Source: Levilactobacillus humaensis (GTDB lineage Bacteria > Bacillota > Bacilli > Lactobacillales > Lactobacillaceae). Taken from it: DNA of 64,000 nucleotides. The first letter of the stretch is position 1, and every line of letters starts with the position of its first letter. Made by a program: the position numbers and the translations under genes. The stretch covers positions 1 through 64,000 of the forward strand of contig NZ_BROB01000009.1 of the NCBI RefSeq assembly GCF_024345185.1. The letters run 5' to 3'. This document shows positions 53,031-62,167 of this stretch, one piece after another. The notes beneath the pieces were generated by a model. The model saw only the letters and a program-made list of their open reading frames with translations. It searched no databases and was not told where the DNA came from.

Positions 53031-53471
53031 ATGAAGCAAACATATTATCGTATCTGTTCCAAATGCGGGAATCCCAACGCAGCGGATGCGAACTTCTGTT
53101 TAAAGTGTGGCACGAGCCTATCTTCGGCTGATGAATATGCCCTGATCCCCCATGCAGCTGACCAGGCAGTTCCGTTGTTTGATTTGGAGTTAACCCCTGA
53201 TGAGGTAGCGCAAACTAAAAACTTCAAAATTACGGCGGATCGTGACATTCCGGCTGGCTATCGGTCGGCAGGATTAATCTTCGCGGAAAGTGCTGTTACG
53301 CCTCGCGCGGGGGCTAAAGCCGCTTGGGAGGACCTCATGAAACACGTTTACGGCTTACTGCTGGCGAAGGGGTATGCGGGGGTGACGCGGGTTTCCATTC
53401 AGCCAGAACCAATGCAACCTAGTCAACTTTGCCTATACGGCGAAGCTTTAATTGTTGATACTCAGCATTAA
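53031..53471 (+). CDS. Soluble zinc-ribbon protein, middle gene of the TcaA-like operon
   Basis: A 146-residue protein with an N-terminal zinc ribbon CSKCGNPNAADANFCLKCG and no membrane helix. The C-terminal ~85 residues (from ITADRDIPAGYRSAGLIFAE) form a small alpha/beta domain that resembles heavy-metal-binding YbjQ-like folds in layout; this is only a resemblance. It lies 18 bp after the first gene and 14 bp before the third, with GAAGGAAGG upstream of the ATG at 53031. The gene order suggests it works with its two membrane neighbours on the cytoplasmic side. Confidence 0.8.
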   Translation: MKQTYYRICSKCGNPNAADANFCLKCGTSLSSADEYALIPHAADQAVPLFDLELTPDEVAQTKNFKITADRDIPAGYRSAGLIFAESAVTPRAGAKAAWEDLMKHVYGLLLAKGYAGVTRVSIQPEPMQPSQLCLYGEALIVDTQH

Positions 53472-53485
53472 TATTGGAGGATTTC

Positions 53486-54988
53486 ATGATGCATTTGACT
53501 AATTACGCCGCACCAGCTGATAATCAGCCTGGTGGTGCGACAACAAATTTCTGCCCCAACTGTGGGCAACCAGTCTCGGCGACTGACACGTTCTGTGAAA
53601 ACTGTGGGTACAATCTTCAATTGGCTCAGGGCGACCCAACACAATCAAGTCAGACCCAGCAGAGCACACAACCACAGCCAGCACAATATAAGCAGGCAGC
53701 ACCACAACAACAGCGGACCAGTCGTGTCCCACGACAGCCTTGGTCTAAGAAGAAAAAAGGAATTTGGTGGGGTGCGGGTGTTGTGGCCGTTGCATTGGTA
53801 GGTTTCGTCGCTTGGGGGAGCCAACATTATTCACGTGCCGCAACTTTGGACCGAACGATTAGTGATATCAAGAGTGGCAAACACCTGACAGATGACTTCA
53901 GTAGTGCCAGTTCAGATCTAACCTTGAGCAAAGCAAAATTATTGCCAATTAACCGGTATTATAGTAATCATGCGCGCGCCTTAAGTAAGTTGAAGGCAGA
54001 TTTAACGTCTAGTGGTCGTAGCACGGACGGCAACTTTGTGTACGAACAAAAGGGACATCACCTCTTGTTCTTCCCGAAGTATCAGATTAGTGTAAGTCCC
54101 GTTTATCCAACCGTTACCACGAACCATACGGGGAACGTCATCACATTAGATAATAAGAAAATTGCTACGGCCACAAGTGATGAATTTACGAAGAAACTTT
54201 CCGCGATGGTTCCGGGTGAATACCACTTGCAGTCCAAGGGGAAGATCGGTGGTCATAATCTGACCAACAGTAGTGATTATCACATCACTAGCAATCAAAC
54301 GTATGATTTGCAATTGACGACGATCACGGTGGAATTGGATACGGTTCCGGGCTCTTCGATTTACCTGAATGGCAAGAAGATTGGGACAGCGAACAGTTCG
54401 GGAAGTTATCAGATTAAGGATGAACCGTGGACGTCTGATATGAGTGTCTATGCAGCCTACACCTCTAGTGCTGGGAAGGCCACCACTGCGACAACCAAGT
54501 TACGCAAGGACGACGATCAGAGTTCAGTCGATTTGGATTACAAGGACATGATGAGCGAGGATGATGCGGATGATTTCATTTCCAACTTATTTGAAGCGGC
54601 TGGAAACCTTTCCCGAAGTGGCGATATGAGCGACGCTACCGATGATGATGGGGATGCAATGTCTGACTTCTTTGTGAATGGAGAGAATAATGCTCACTAC
54701 ACGGACTTGAAAAAGATGGCCCAGGGTTACTATGATAATGATGATCTCGATACGATTGACATGGATACGAGTGTGTCATCAGTCAAACCAGGGCCGAATG
54801 GGACAAGTGAAGTGGTCTTTACGGTTGAATATACCTTTGGGTTGACCGACTATGACTACGATCATGTTCAGGACTTCCAATATACCGCAACGATTCAGCC
54901 AGCCGGCGATGATGATACGTCACAAAACTATGAGCTGGTGAAGTATGGCCATGCGGTTAAGACTGATGATCGGCATGAAGATGAGTAA
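53486..54988 (+). CDS. Zinc-ribbon membrane protein, TcaA-like, third of three
   Basis: A 500-residue protein. The zinc ribbon CPNCGQPVSATDTFCENCG (about residues 18-36) is followed by a Gln/Thr/Pro-rich linker, a basic patch KKKKGIW and one membrane helix (GAGVVAVALVGFVAWG). Outside are two TcaA-like beta domains, one with the PEGA-like segment VPGSSIYLNGKKIG, and a C-terminal NTF2-like domain (last ~130 residues, from DDADDFISNLFEAAG). It shares layout with the first gene, so the two probably arose by duplication. ATG-ATG at 53486 follows GGAGG. A terminator follows at 55049. Confidence 0.86.
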   Translation: MMHLTNYAAPADNQPGGATTNFCPNCGQPVSATDTFCENCGYNLQLAQGDPTQSSQTQQSTQPQPAQYKQAAPQQQRTSRVPRQPWSKKKKGIWWGAGVVAVALVGFVAWGSQHYSRAATLDRTISDIKSGKHLTDDFSSASSDLTLSKAKLLPINRYYSNHARALSKLKADLTSSGRSTDGNFVYEQKGHHLLFFPKYQISVSPVYPTVTTNHTGNVITLDNKKIATATSDEFTKKLSAMVPGEYHLQSKGKIGGHNLTNSSDYHITSNQTYDLQLTTITVELDTVPGSSIYLNGKKIGTANSSGSYQIKDEPWTSDMSVYAAYTSSAGKATTATTKLRKDDDQSSVDLDYKDMMSEDDADDFISNLFEAAGNLSRSGDMSDATDDDGDAMSDFFVNGENNAHYTDLKKMAQGYYDNDDLDTIDMDTSVSSVKPGPNGTSEVVFTVEYTFGLTDYDYDHVQDFQYTATIQPAGDDDTSQNYELVKYGHAVKTDDRHEDE

Positions 54989-55048
54989 GGAGAGTTGCCG
55001 TAGCTAATCGGTCAGGTGTTATTCTACAAATAGTTATATTGAATTAAA

Positions 55049-55082
55049 AAATCGGTTGGCAATTAAGCCAGCCGATTTTTTA
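55049..55082. terminator. Bidirectional terminator after the zinc-ribbon operon
   Basis: AAATCGGTTGGC-aattaa-GCCAGCCGATTTTTT, between convergent genes. Confidence 0.88.
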
Positions 55083-55090
55083 ATACCAGT

Positions 55091-55106
55091 TGTTTCACAT
55101 GAAACA
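55091..55106. promoter_or_regulatory. parS-like site, 15/16 match
   Basis: TGTTTCACATGAAACA differs from the consensus TGTTNCACGTGAAACA by one base. It lies about 15 kb right of oriC, between a terminator and the end of the thioesterase gene, so both arms carry a parS-like site. Confidence 0.75.
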
Positions 55107-55631
55107 TTATTCGGTCCACGGGGAGTCGGTCGTCACATGGCTATTGAGGTCACGCTGTTCCTGGCGGCGGATGGCGCGTTGATCGTGGCGATGGCCGTAG
55201 CCGGAACAGATGTAGCGCTGCTCTGCGGTAACTGGCGTTATCCCAGGCAATGGCGTGGTGACACTCCGGTCGTCAATGACATAGGTAATGAAGCAGGTGA
55301 AGCCAACGAAGCGCTCGCCGGTGGTCAGGTTTTCTCCGACAATTTTGACGAAGACCTCGAGAGAGCGGGTCCCGGTACCGGTGACGTAAGCGGTCAGAAT
55401 CATGGAGTCGTCGAGATGAAAGGGCTGGAGAAAGCTGACATGGTCAAACGAGGCCGTCACAACGGTCTTATGCGTTAGACGAACGGCAGCCACTGAGGCA
55501 CTATCATCAACCAATGATAAAATCTTGCCACCAAAAACGGACTGGTGCTCGTTTAAATCGGGTTGAAAGACCCGGTGGGTTGTCATAATAAGTGTTGCGT
55601 TACAGGATACGGATGGTTTTGAATCAGCCAT
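55107..55631 (-). CDS. Hotdog-fold acyl-CoA thioesterase (YkhA-like)
   Basis: A 174-residue protein with one hotdog domain of the acyl-CoA hydrolase (YkhA/BFIT-like) kind. VFQPDLNEHQSVFGGKILSLVDDSASVAAVR is the hallmark, with the catalytic Asn/Asp region, followed by VVTASFDHVSFLQPFHLDD. It would hydrolyse acyl-CoA esters. The last ~30 residues are polar and not part of the fold. The ATG at 55631 (MADSKPS) has GAGGTG about 10 bases upstream; an earlier GTG overlaps that site. Confidence 0.9.
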   Translation of the reverse strand: MADSKPSVSCNATLIMTTHRVFQPDLNEHQSVFGGKILSLVDDSASVAAVRLTHKTVVTASFDHVSFLQPFHLDDSMILTAYVTGTGTRSLEVFVKIVGENLTTGERFVGFTCFITYVIDDRSVTTPLPGITPVTAEQRYICSGYGHRHDQRAIRRQEQRDLNSHVTTDSPWTE

Positions 55632-55789
55632 AGAAGCAGTCACCTCATCTGAATTAAAGTTATGCCTTCAGTGTAACAGACCGTCACGTTACAGGATTAT
55701 TAATTTTTCGCAATATCTAGACGAACTTGTAGGGGTGGCGGGGGCCAGTTTGCTATACTTAGCGTAATTAAGGATGGAGGGGTGATCGT

Positions 55790-57001
55790 TTGAATTATCG
55801 TGGTGAACCAATGGACTTACTGCCCACTTTTGACGTGGCCCAGACTTATCCCTTGCTGGAATGTACGCTGAGTCTGATGCAGCCAGTTGATGTGGATCGG
55901 TTAAAGGCCGCGGTTGTGGCAACCCAGACGGTCGTTCCCCAAGTCCTGGGACGGTATAATTTACGAAAGAATCGGTTTGAAGTTGATGGCTTGGCTAGTG
56001 ACCAGGTGATCGAAGAATTTACGGCGAGTCACGACCCCGGTCGTGGCCGACTGGATGTGTTGCACGGTCCCCAACTGAAAATTCAGGTCATCCATCACGG
56101 GGACTACGATCAGTTGCGATTGATCATGAGTCGCTTGCTGACGGATGGCGAGGGGTTTAAACACTACCTGTATCTGCTAGCCGCCGCCTATGATGGGGCG
56201 GATTTATCCAACTTTGTGAATGAACGCAGTAGTCGTCGCATCTTGACGCACTTACGGCGACCAGATCGCGGGCGTCTCGCTGATCTTGCCCTGGCAAGTC
56301 AGAAGGCGATTCCGGAGCTCGCTGGGGATGTGCATCATCACCGAGGAGAGGCTCTGATTCCACGGACCACTAGTAAGCGTCTGCGACAACGAGCCCGCCA
56401 ACAAGGCGTCACGATGAACGCCGTCTTGTTATCGGCGTATGCCTTGGCTCTGTTTGCCCTCACAGGTGAACGCGAGCTAGTCATCCCCTACCAGGTGGAT
56501 CTGCGCCTCCAGGGGCCGGTAGCGGCCGCTAACGTGGTTCAGGTGGCCAATCTGACCGGCGAAATGCCAATTCCACTGACGGTGAGCGATGGTGACACCC
56601 TGGCGACGTTAGCGCAACGCACCCAGCAGACGATCAGCGACCTGCGCCAGTCGCGGGCCTACCTATCGCCTTTGATGGAAATCAGACGGTTGAATCGCGC
56701 CTTCTCACCGGAAATGATTCGGCGACTGGCCGCTAAACGCCGTCAACCCGGGGCGGTCTCGTTCGCTAATTTCGGTCACGTGGATCAGACGCGGCTCAGC
56801 TTTGGCGACATTGCGGTCACGCAGATCTACTTTGCTGGCGCCTACAAGACGATGCCGCACTTCCAGCTAACTGTCAGTGCCTATCACAACGCCTGGACGT
56901 TAGCTTTTCGAATGGTCGGTTCCGAGCCAGATTACCAACTCGGCATTAAAATTTTAAAGAATATGGTGACTCAGCTCACACAGTGGGGCCAGGAAAATTA
57001 A
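55790..57001 (+). CDS. Condensation/CAT-fold acyltransferase-like protein lacking the catalytic His
   Basis: A 403-residue protein of the CoA-dependent acyltransferase (condensation, PapA, alcohol acetyltransferase) superfamily. The N-terminal half places its signature at LIMSRLLTDGEGFKHYLYLLA. Members have HHxxxDG there; here the two histidines are Ser-Arg, so normal acyl transfer is doubtful. The second half keeps structural segments (QGVTMNAVLLSAYALALF, VDLRLQGPVA, FANFGHVD) with the DFGWG position reduced. The start is TTG at 55790 after GGAGGGG; an ATG at 55811 is less well supported. It is a single gene, convergent with the surface protein gene. Confidence 0.75.
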   Translation: MNYRGEPMDLLPTFDVAQTYPLLECTLSLMQPVDVDRLKAAVVATQTVVPQVLGRYNLRKNRFEVDGLASDQVIEEFTASHDPGRGRLDVLHGPQLKIQVIHHGDYDQLRLIMSRLLTDGEGFKHYLYLLAAAYDGADLSNFVNERSSRRILTHLRRPDRGRLADLALASQKAIPELAGDVHHHRGEALIPRTTSKRLRQRARQQGVTMNAVLLSAYALALFALTGERELVIPYQVDLRLQGPVAAANVVQVANLTGEMPIPLTVSDGDTLATLAQRTQQTISDLRQSRAYLSPLMEIRRLNRAFSPEMIRRLAAKRRQPGAVSFANFGHVDQTRLSFGDIAVTQIYFAGAYKTMPHFQLTVSAYHNAWTLAFRMVGSEPDYQLGIKILKNMVTQLTQWGQEN

Positions 57002-57043
57002 AAATCAGTCTAACCGGTGAAACTTAGCGGCTAGACTGATTTT
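57001..57043. terminator. Bidirectional terminator
   Basis: AAAATCAGTCTA-...-TAGACTGATTTT between the acyltransferase-like gene and the convergent surface-protein gene. Confidence 0.88.
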
Positions 57044-57045
57044 TG

Positions 57046-58872
57046 CTATTTAAGTGTCGTGACGAGTTTAGGATTGCTGGTAATGTACCCGCCGGCAACA
57101 CGGTAACGTAACGTGCCGCCAACCTTGGTGTTTGAACCATGGGAGTAGTCCCAACCAAGAATCTTGAATACGTGGGGATTTTTGCACGAGTAGTGGTGGT
57201 TACGCGTGGTTAGATTGGCATTGGTGTAGCGATTGATAGTGGCCTTGTTCCTAACCTTCGTTGGCAGCTTGACTTTGCTAGTCGTGACCAGCCGGCGGTT
57301 AGCGGTAATGTAGTGACCATTTGCCAAACGGAAGCGGGTCACGTGCCCCGTGGTGACAACCTGTTTAACCGTGAGAACTGTCCCTTGGGTATAGTGAATC
57401 TGTTTCTTAGCAAGCTTGGCATTGTTATAGCCATTGATAGAGATCACGGTAATGTGATCGGGTGCCTTCTGAATAAATTTAGGCGTAACAAATGTCGGTT
57501 TGGCGGTGATATAACCGGTCTTGCCATAGGTGCTGGACCCACGATTGGTATCGCGAACCTGATAGCGTGGATTGCCATTGACGGAAGTCGCCGTGCCAAT
57601 AATGGTAAAGGTCGGGCGCTTCATCTGGGGCTTCTTCACGAACCAATGCAAACGGGAAGCCGTCGTGAAGTTACGGGTCCGATACAGGCCAATCTTGTGT
57701 GCGGCAACAACGTAATAGGGATCCAGATCAACGGCTTGATCCGGCTTAGTTTCCGGTGCTGATGTCCCTGGTGAGACGGGCGCAATGATTGGGGTAACGG
57801 GCTGCCAGACGTAGGTGACATTGGTAGGAATGTCAGATCCGCTTGCGGGATAACGACTCAGGAGGTCATCGTTAGTAATATCTTTTTCTCCTTGGGGATC
57901 GTAGTTGAGATAGCCCTGGGTCGGGTCGTTGTTAATAAAGTCAACTTTACCAGAACCCACGGCTTGCCAGGTGCCGGTGAAGTCAGTTTGAGGTAGAAAG
58001 TCTGGTGTCAAATCAGGTCGCGTCAAGAGTGAGGTTCCGAAGTGAATCTGGGGGCTCAAAGTAAGATTACGTAACTTGTCGGTTCCGGTAAACATTCCCG
58101 AAGTTGCGGCAAGAATGGTTGGTGACACACCAAAGTTAGCCAGGTTAGCTGTTTCCAGTGCGATATTTTCCTGAAATAAGCCCATACAAGTGGTGACATT
58201 TTGAGTAGCTATCTGGGAGAGATCAACGTATTTTAGTGAGCTATCTCCAGCAAACATATCGTTAATATTATGATCCGCCGTGACATCAAATTTTGGGGCC
58301 GTAAAGGTGATCAGACTGGGATTGTTGGCAAACATGTACTGGAGTCCAGTAGGATCGTCTACGTCAGAGAGGTCAAGATTGTCTAGGCCACTATAGGTTT
58401 TGACGTTGGGTAGTCCCGCAAAGAGATAGCCAGCGTAGTTTCCATCGCTACTTCCCTTGAGTCCTAACTGAATTGGGCCAGCTAAATCGATTTTTGTAAT
58501 GGCAGCGATCATATCAGTGAAGTCAGTGCCAACCAGACTAGTTTCTGGATTACCGTCCTCGTCAACTGGTAAAGCGGTTCCGCCAGTCATAGTCGAGTTT
58601 TTTAGATTTTTAATGAGCTGTCCGCTCGTTTCAGTGGCTGGAGAACTATTATCATAGTCGCCTAGAAACCCACTATTAAGCGTGAGCGTTCCATCCGTTA
58701 AGGTCCAGGTAACTGGTGTTCCACTAACGTTGATGCGGGACATACGCCCCGCATAGTCGGGGTCCGTAGCGGCCTTGACCGGGAGAGGTGTGGCAATCAA
58801 AAACAAACTGAAGATGCCGAGAACAATGCCCAGGCTCAAGAAAAGTGTCCGAAACTTTAACCATGCTTTCAT
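57046..58872 (-). CDS. Secreted BspA-like surface protein with DUF5776-type repeats
   Basis: A 608-residue exported protein. The signal peptide (TLFLSLGIVLGIFSLFLIA, cleavage near VKA-A) is followed by a BspA/DUF285-like leucine-rich region (about 100-290) with repeats such as YLFAGLPNVKTYSGL, MFANNPSLITF and MFAGDSSLKYVDLS. A Pro-rich spacer leads to C-terminal repeats of the DUF5776/SH3-like kind, each ending in segments like GYITAKPTFV, HYITANRRLV and GYITSNPKLV. There is no LPxTG anchor; the repeats probably bind the wall. Likely an adhesin. The start at 58872 has GAGGATG upstream. Confidence 0.85.
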   Translation of the reverse strand: MKAWLKFRTLFLSLGIVLGIFSLFLIATPLPVKAATDPDYAGRMSRINVSGTPVTWTLTDGTLTLNSGFLGDYDNSSPATETSGQLIKNLKNSTMTGGTALPVDEDGNPETSLVGTDFTDMIAAITKIDLAGPIQLGLKGSSDGNYAGYLFAGLPNVKTYSGLDNLDLSDVDDPTGLQYMFANNPSLITFTAPKFDVTADHNINDMFAGDSSLKYVDLSQIATQNVTTCMGLFQENIALETANLANFGVSPTILAATSGMFTGTDKLRNLTLSPQIHFGTSLLTRPDLTPDFLPQTDFTGTWQAVGSGKVDFINNDPTQGYLNYDPQGEKDITNDDLLSRYPASGSDIPTNVTYVWQPVTPIIAPVSPGTSAPETKPDQAVDLDPYYVVAAHKIGLYRTRNFTTASRLHWFVKKPQMKRPTFTIIGTATSVNGNPRYQVRDTNRGSSTYGKTGYITAKPTFVTPKFIQKAPDHITVISINGYNNAKLAKKQIHYTQGTVLTVKQVVTTGHVTRFRLANGHYITANRRLVTTSKVKLPTKVRNKATINRYTNANLTTRNHHYSCKNPHVFKILGWDYSHGSNTKVGGTLRYRVAGGYITSNPKLVTTLK

Positions 58873-59052
58873 AGAGATCATCCTCAATCCTATTTTTTAA
58901 ATGGATAAATAATAGCAATCAATAAAGCGCTTACACTTTCATCCTAGCACAAGATTATTGATGAATGCTGACATCGTGATTTAGTTCACAAATTCAATTT
59001 ACGTAACTGGTCGATGGTAACTAATGACGTTTATAAACTGTCATCAAACCAA

Positions 59053-59082
59053 CAAAAAACGACCACCAATCGGTGATCGTTT
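59053..59082 (-). terminator. Terminator after the Bcr/CflA gene
   Basis: Minus strand AACGATCACC-gatt-GGTGGTCGTT followed by T; a few mismatches are G-U pairs. Confidence 0.75.
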
Positions 59083-59105
59083 CAGATAGTTATTTTATAA
59101 AATTG

Positions 59106-60320
59106 TTAAGCTTCCGGTGTATGTTTTTCCTGATAAGTAACCAGACCCAAAGCCCCTTCAGAACAAACGAAGAGCATGATGGCCATGGCCGCGTAGGATT
59201 GACCGGACAACCCGACCAACGGGGATGCGAGACCCCCACAGGCGTTCTGCGCCAGACCAATCACGGCCGAAGCCCCACCGGCATTGCTGGTGGCACGGTC
59301 CATGATGAGGGTTACCGTGAGGGTCAGGAGTGCCCCGATGAGGACGACTAAAATCAGGATGAAGACGCTGACGACCCAGACGTTGGCGGGGAATAGTAAG
59401 GTCCCCACTAGTAGCGCACTGAACCCAGAGGCAAGTGATAGGAAGAGCGTCACCTGTTGGCGATTGGTGAAGCGTTTGGCCAGATGTCCTGGCAGGTTAC
59501 TGCCGACGACGATCCCCAGGCCGTTAAAGGCATACAGGAGGCTAAACATCTGCGGTGCCATGCCGAAGCCGGTTTGAAAGACGAACGTCGAAGCCGAGAT
59601 GTAACTGAAGAGGGCCCCGTAGACCAGGCCAGTTGCGAGAATCAACGGCCAGAAGGCGGGTTTGACCACCAGTTGGGCCATCGACGTCAGCGAGGCATGG
59701 AAGCCCCCGGTTTGACGTTGATCGACTGGTAGAGATTCCTTGAGACCCAAGGCGACAGCCAGGGCAATGATCCACCCAATTCCGGCAAGTAACATGAAGA
59801 TGGCTTGCCAGTCTACGTAATGAATCATGAAGCCCCCGATAATTGGGGCGATGATTGGGAATACCCCATTGACTGTATTGAGCAGGGCATAGAAGCGGGT
59901 CAACCGCTTCCCCGAGAAGAGGTCGCGGGCCACGGCTCTAGCCATGACTTGGCCGGTCGCCCCGGCGAGCCCCTGAATGAAGCGGAGGATAATAAGCAAC
60001 GTAATCGATTGAATAAAAGCCATGGCCAGAGAAACCAGGCCGAAGATGATGAAACCCGCGATGAGCGGTCGACGTCGCCCGTATTGGTCCGATAGGGGGC
60101 CGGCAATGAGTTGGCCTAGTGCGAGTCCAATCAGGCAGGCCGTGATGCTGAGTTGCATGAGCGAGGCGCTGGTGCCGAATTGGGTGCGCATCTGGGGCAG
60201 GGCCGGCAGATAGAGGTCAATCGCCAACGGGCCGGTCGCACTGACGGTCCCTAAGAGGAGAGTCAGCCAGAGTTGGCGGCGCCGAGTAAGAGTAGGATTC
60301 AAATAAGTCAGCCCTTTCAT
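59106..60320 (-). CDS. Bcr/CflA-family multidrug MFS exporter
   Basis: A ~404-residue proton-driven exporter. The Bcr/CflA branch is indicated by TGPLAIDLYLPALPQM in helix 1, MFS motif A GPLSDQYGRRRPLIAG, and motif C-like residues GLVSLAMAF. Twelve hydrophobic segments fit the length. Relatives export bicyclomycin, chloramphenicol or sulfonamides. The start is uncertain: ATG at 60320 has no clear ribosome binding site, while AAAGGG lies 9 bases before a TTG at 60302. Frames extending to 60425 are unsupported. Confidence 0.88.
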   Translation of the reverse strand: MKGLTYLNPTLTRRRQLWLTLLLGTVSATGPLAIDLYLPALPQMRTQFGTSASLMQLSITACLIGLALGQLIAGPLSDQYGRRRPLIAGFIIFGLVSLAMAFIQSITLLIILRFIQGLAGATGQVMARAVARDLFSGKRLTRFYALLNTVNGVFPIIAPIIGGFMIHYVDWQAIFMLLAGIGWIIALAVALGLKESLPVDQRQTGGFHASLTSMAQLVVKPAFWPLILATGLVYGALFSYISASTFVFQTGFGMAPQMFSLLYAFNGLGIVVGSNLPGHLAKRFTNRQQVTLFLSLASGFSALLVGTLLFPANVWVVSVFILILVVLIGALLTLTVTLIMDRATSNAGGASAVIGLAQNACGGLASPLVGLSGQSYAAMAIMLFVCSEGALGLVTYQEKHTPEA

Positions 60321-60578
60321 ATAGTCGTAAGTCGTGGTTAGTATGTAAGTTGGCACGTATGCTTCATTATTGACGGAAATTCGGGAATTTGCAAGGTGGT
60401 TCTTACGGTCAGTTGGCAATTCCATATCAAATGGATTAAATTCGCGGAAAGCGGGGGTATTTTTTCCATGTAAATGGTAAGATTAGAAGCGACCGCTAAA
60501 CTGGGAGATGGGACAAATTCCCGGGGTGGTGTATGATAATAACAAATATAAACTAGTTGAGAAATAAGGAGTGCCAGT

Positions 60579-61163
60579 ATGAAAGTCTTAAAGGAAGTTG
60601 CCAGTTGGCTCATTCCCATCATTATTGGGTTAGCCATTGCCGGAGCACTGAAAGCATTTGTCTTTACCCGTGTTAGAGTGGATGGGCCTTCCATGGAGCC
60701 TAACCTGAACAACAACGAAAAAGTCTTTGCTTTGAAGCAATCTAAGGTCAAACATCTGAGTGTCATCGTTTTCGATGCCCACGGTGAAGATCCTTCGGCC
60801 AAGGTTAAGACCAACTATGTGAAGCGGGTCATTGGTTTACCTGGTGACAAGGTTAGCAGCAAAAACGGGTATATTTACGTTAATAACAAGAAGATTAAAC
60901 AGTCTTTCATCAGCGATAGTGAACGGACTGCCGGTACTGGGAACTGGACGCTGGCTAGCCTGCAGAAGACCTATCACTGGGGCAGTGGGACCACGGTTGT
61001 GCCTAAGGGCCGATACTTTGTCTTAGGGGATCACCGGAGTGTTTCCAACGATTCTCGTTACTGGGGCTTTGTCAAGAAAGATAAGGTCTTGGGCGTGGTC
61101 AAGGTGCCAGTCTGGGCCTCTAGCAAGACGAAACGGGCCAATGTGAATTCACTGGCTTACTAA
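60579..61163 (+). CDS. lepB: Signal peptidase I
   Basis: A 194-residue type I signal peptidase that removes signal peptides on the outer side of the membrane. One N-terminal helix (SWLIPIIIGLAIAGALKAF) is followed by the catalytic Ser38 in VDGPSMEPN and Lys82 in NYVKRVIGLPGD; GDHRSVSNDSRYWGFV is the conserved box E. The length is typical of Firmicute enzymes. The ATG has AAGGAG 8 bases upstream. It is a single-gene unit with a terminator. Confidence 0.97.
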   Translation: MKVLKEVASWLIPIIIGLAIAGALKAFVFTRVRVDGPSMEPNLNNNEKVFALKQSKVKHLSVIVFDAHGEDPSAKVKTNYVKRVIGLPGDKVSSKNGYIYVNNKKIKQSFISDSERTAGTGNWTLASLQKTYHWGSGTTVVPKGRYFVLGDHRSVSNDSRYWGFVKKDKVLGVVKVPVWASSKTKRANVNSLAY

Positions 61164-61169
61164 TAAAAT

Positions 61170-61203
61170 TAGAGGGTCTGGGATGAATCCCAGACCCTCT
61201 TGT
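61170..61203 (+). terminator. Terminator after lepB
   Basis: AGAGGGTCTGGG-atgaat-CCCAGACCCTCT followed by TGTGTTTT. Confidence 0.88.
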
Positions 61204-61436
61204 GTTTTCAAATTATATGGTCGAAACGTGGGACAAAAGGCAGCTGGTTCCGCTTAAACCTGATAACCAAACAATCCAAGCCCAGGATTATTCGGTTATC
61301 AGCCTTAATGCTCACCAGCTAACCGCCTTTTTTCCCACTCTTTTTGGTTTTACCACTTTACGTCAAGCCAATAGCGGGACTAAACTAATCGGGTAAAAGT
61401 TCTGAAATTTGGAGATGAGTCGTCATTAAAAATTCA

Positions 61437-62108
61437 ATGCAACAACGCTGGTTGGCGCTGATTCTGGGGTTGGTGGTCAACGCCTTTGGCAACGGTCTCT
61501 CGGTGGCCTCGAACATGGGGACAAGCCCCTGGACGGCGTCTGAGGTTAACCTGAGTCACTGGCTTGGCGGCAGTGTCGGCCTATGGATCGCCATTATTAG
61601 CAGTCTGGCGGCGGTTGCCAATCAATTTCTGATTCATCGCTGGGATCCCCGTCGACTGTTTGGCGAGATAGGGTTCATTCTCTTCTTCAGTTCGTTCGTG
61701 GATCTCTTCGTTGGGCTCTTTGATCGGCTGGGCATCATGCGGTTGAATGCGGGGGTTCGCCTGTTGCTGGCCCTGACTGGGATCTGTATCTTCTGTACGG
61801 CGATCTCGCTCTATCAGCGGGCCAACTTGGTGATGCATCCCAACGACGACACCACCAATATTCTCCGATTCCTGTATTGCCGTGGGAATGTTGTGAAGGC
61901 ACAGCTGTTGAGTTTTACACCACCGGTAGCGATTATTCTGGTGAGCTGGCTGAATACCCATCAGTTGTATGCCGTGAACTGGGGAACGCTGTTTACGTTA
62001 CTCTTCAATGGGGTGCTGATTGGCTTGGCGGATCGCCTCGTTTGGCCGCATCTCCATCATAACTTTCAAACAAAATCGACGGGGATGACGCCCCATTCAG
62101 CAGCTTGA
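61437..62108 (+). CDS. YczE/YitT-like integral membrane protein
   Basis: A 223-residue protein with about five membrane helices. VNAFGNGLSVASNMGTSPW in the first helix pair is the typical start of YczE/YyaS-type membrane proteins, whose function is unknown. The charged C-terminal tail is cytoplasmic. The ATG at 61437 has no good ribosome binding site: GGAG lies about 23 bases upstream, which would fit a rarer ATT start a few codons earlier. It is followed by the MarR regulator gene 59 bp downstream, which may control it. Confidence 0.8.
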   Translation: MQQRWLALILGLVVNAFGNGLSVASNMGTSPWTASEVNLSHWLGGSVGLWIAIISSLAAVANQFLIHRWDPRRLFGEIGFILFFSSFVDLFVGLFDRLGIMRLNAGVRLLLALTGICIFCTAISLYQRANLVMHPNDDTTNILRFLYCRGNVVKAQLLSFTPPVAIILVSWLNTHQLYAVNWGTLFTLLFNGVLIGLADRLVWPHLHHNFQTKSTGMTPHSAA

Positions 62109-62167
62109 CTTCTAAGCGTATTTAGAATATGCTTGCGCACGTAATTAGAGAGAGGGAGGTGGTGGCA

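Noticed and set aside
61202..61396. 64-codon plus-strand frame after lepB
   Set aside because: It starts inside the lepB terminator without a ribosome binding site and matches no family pattern.
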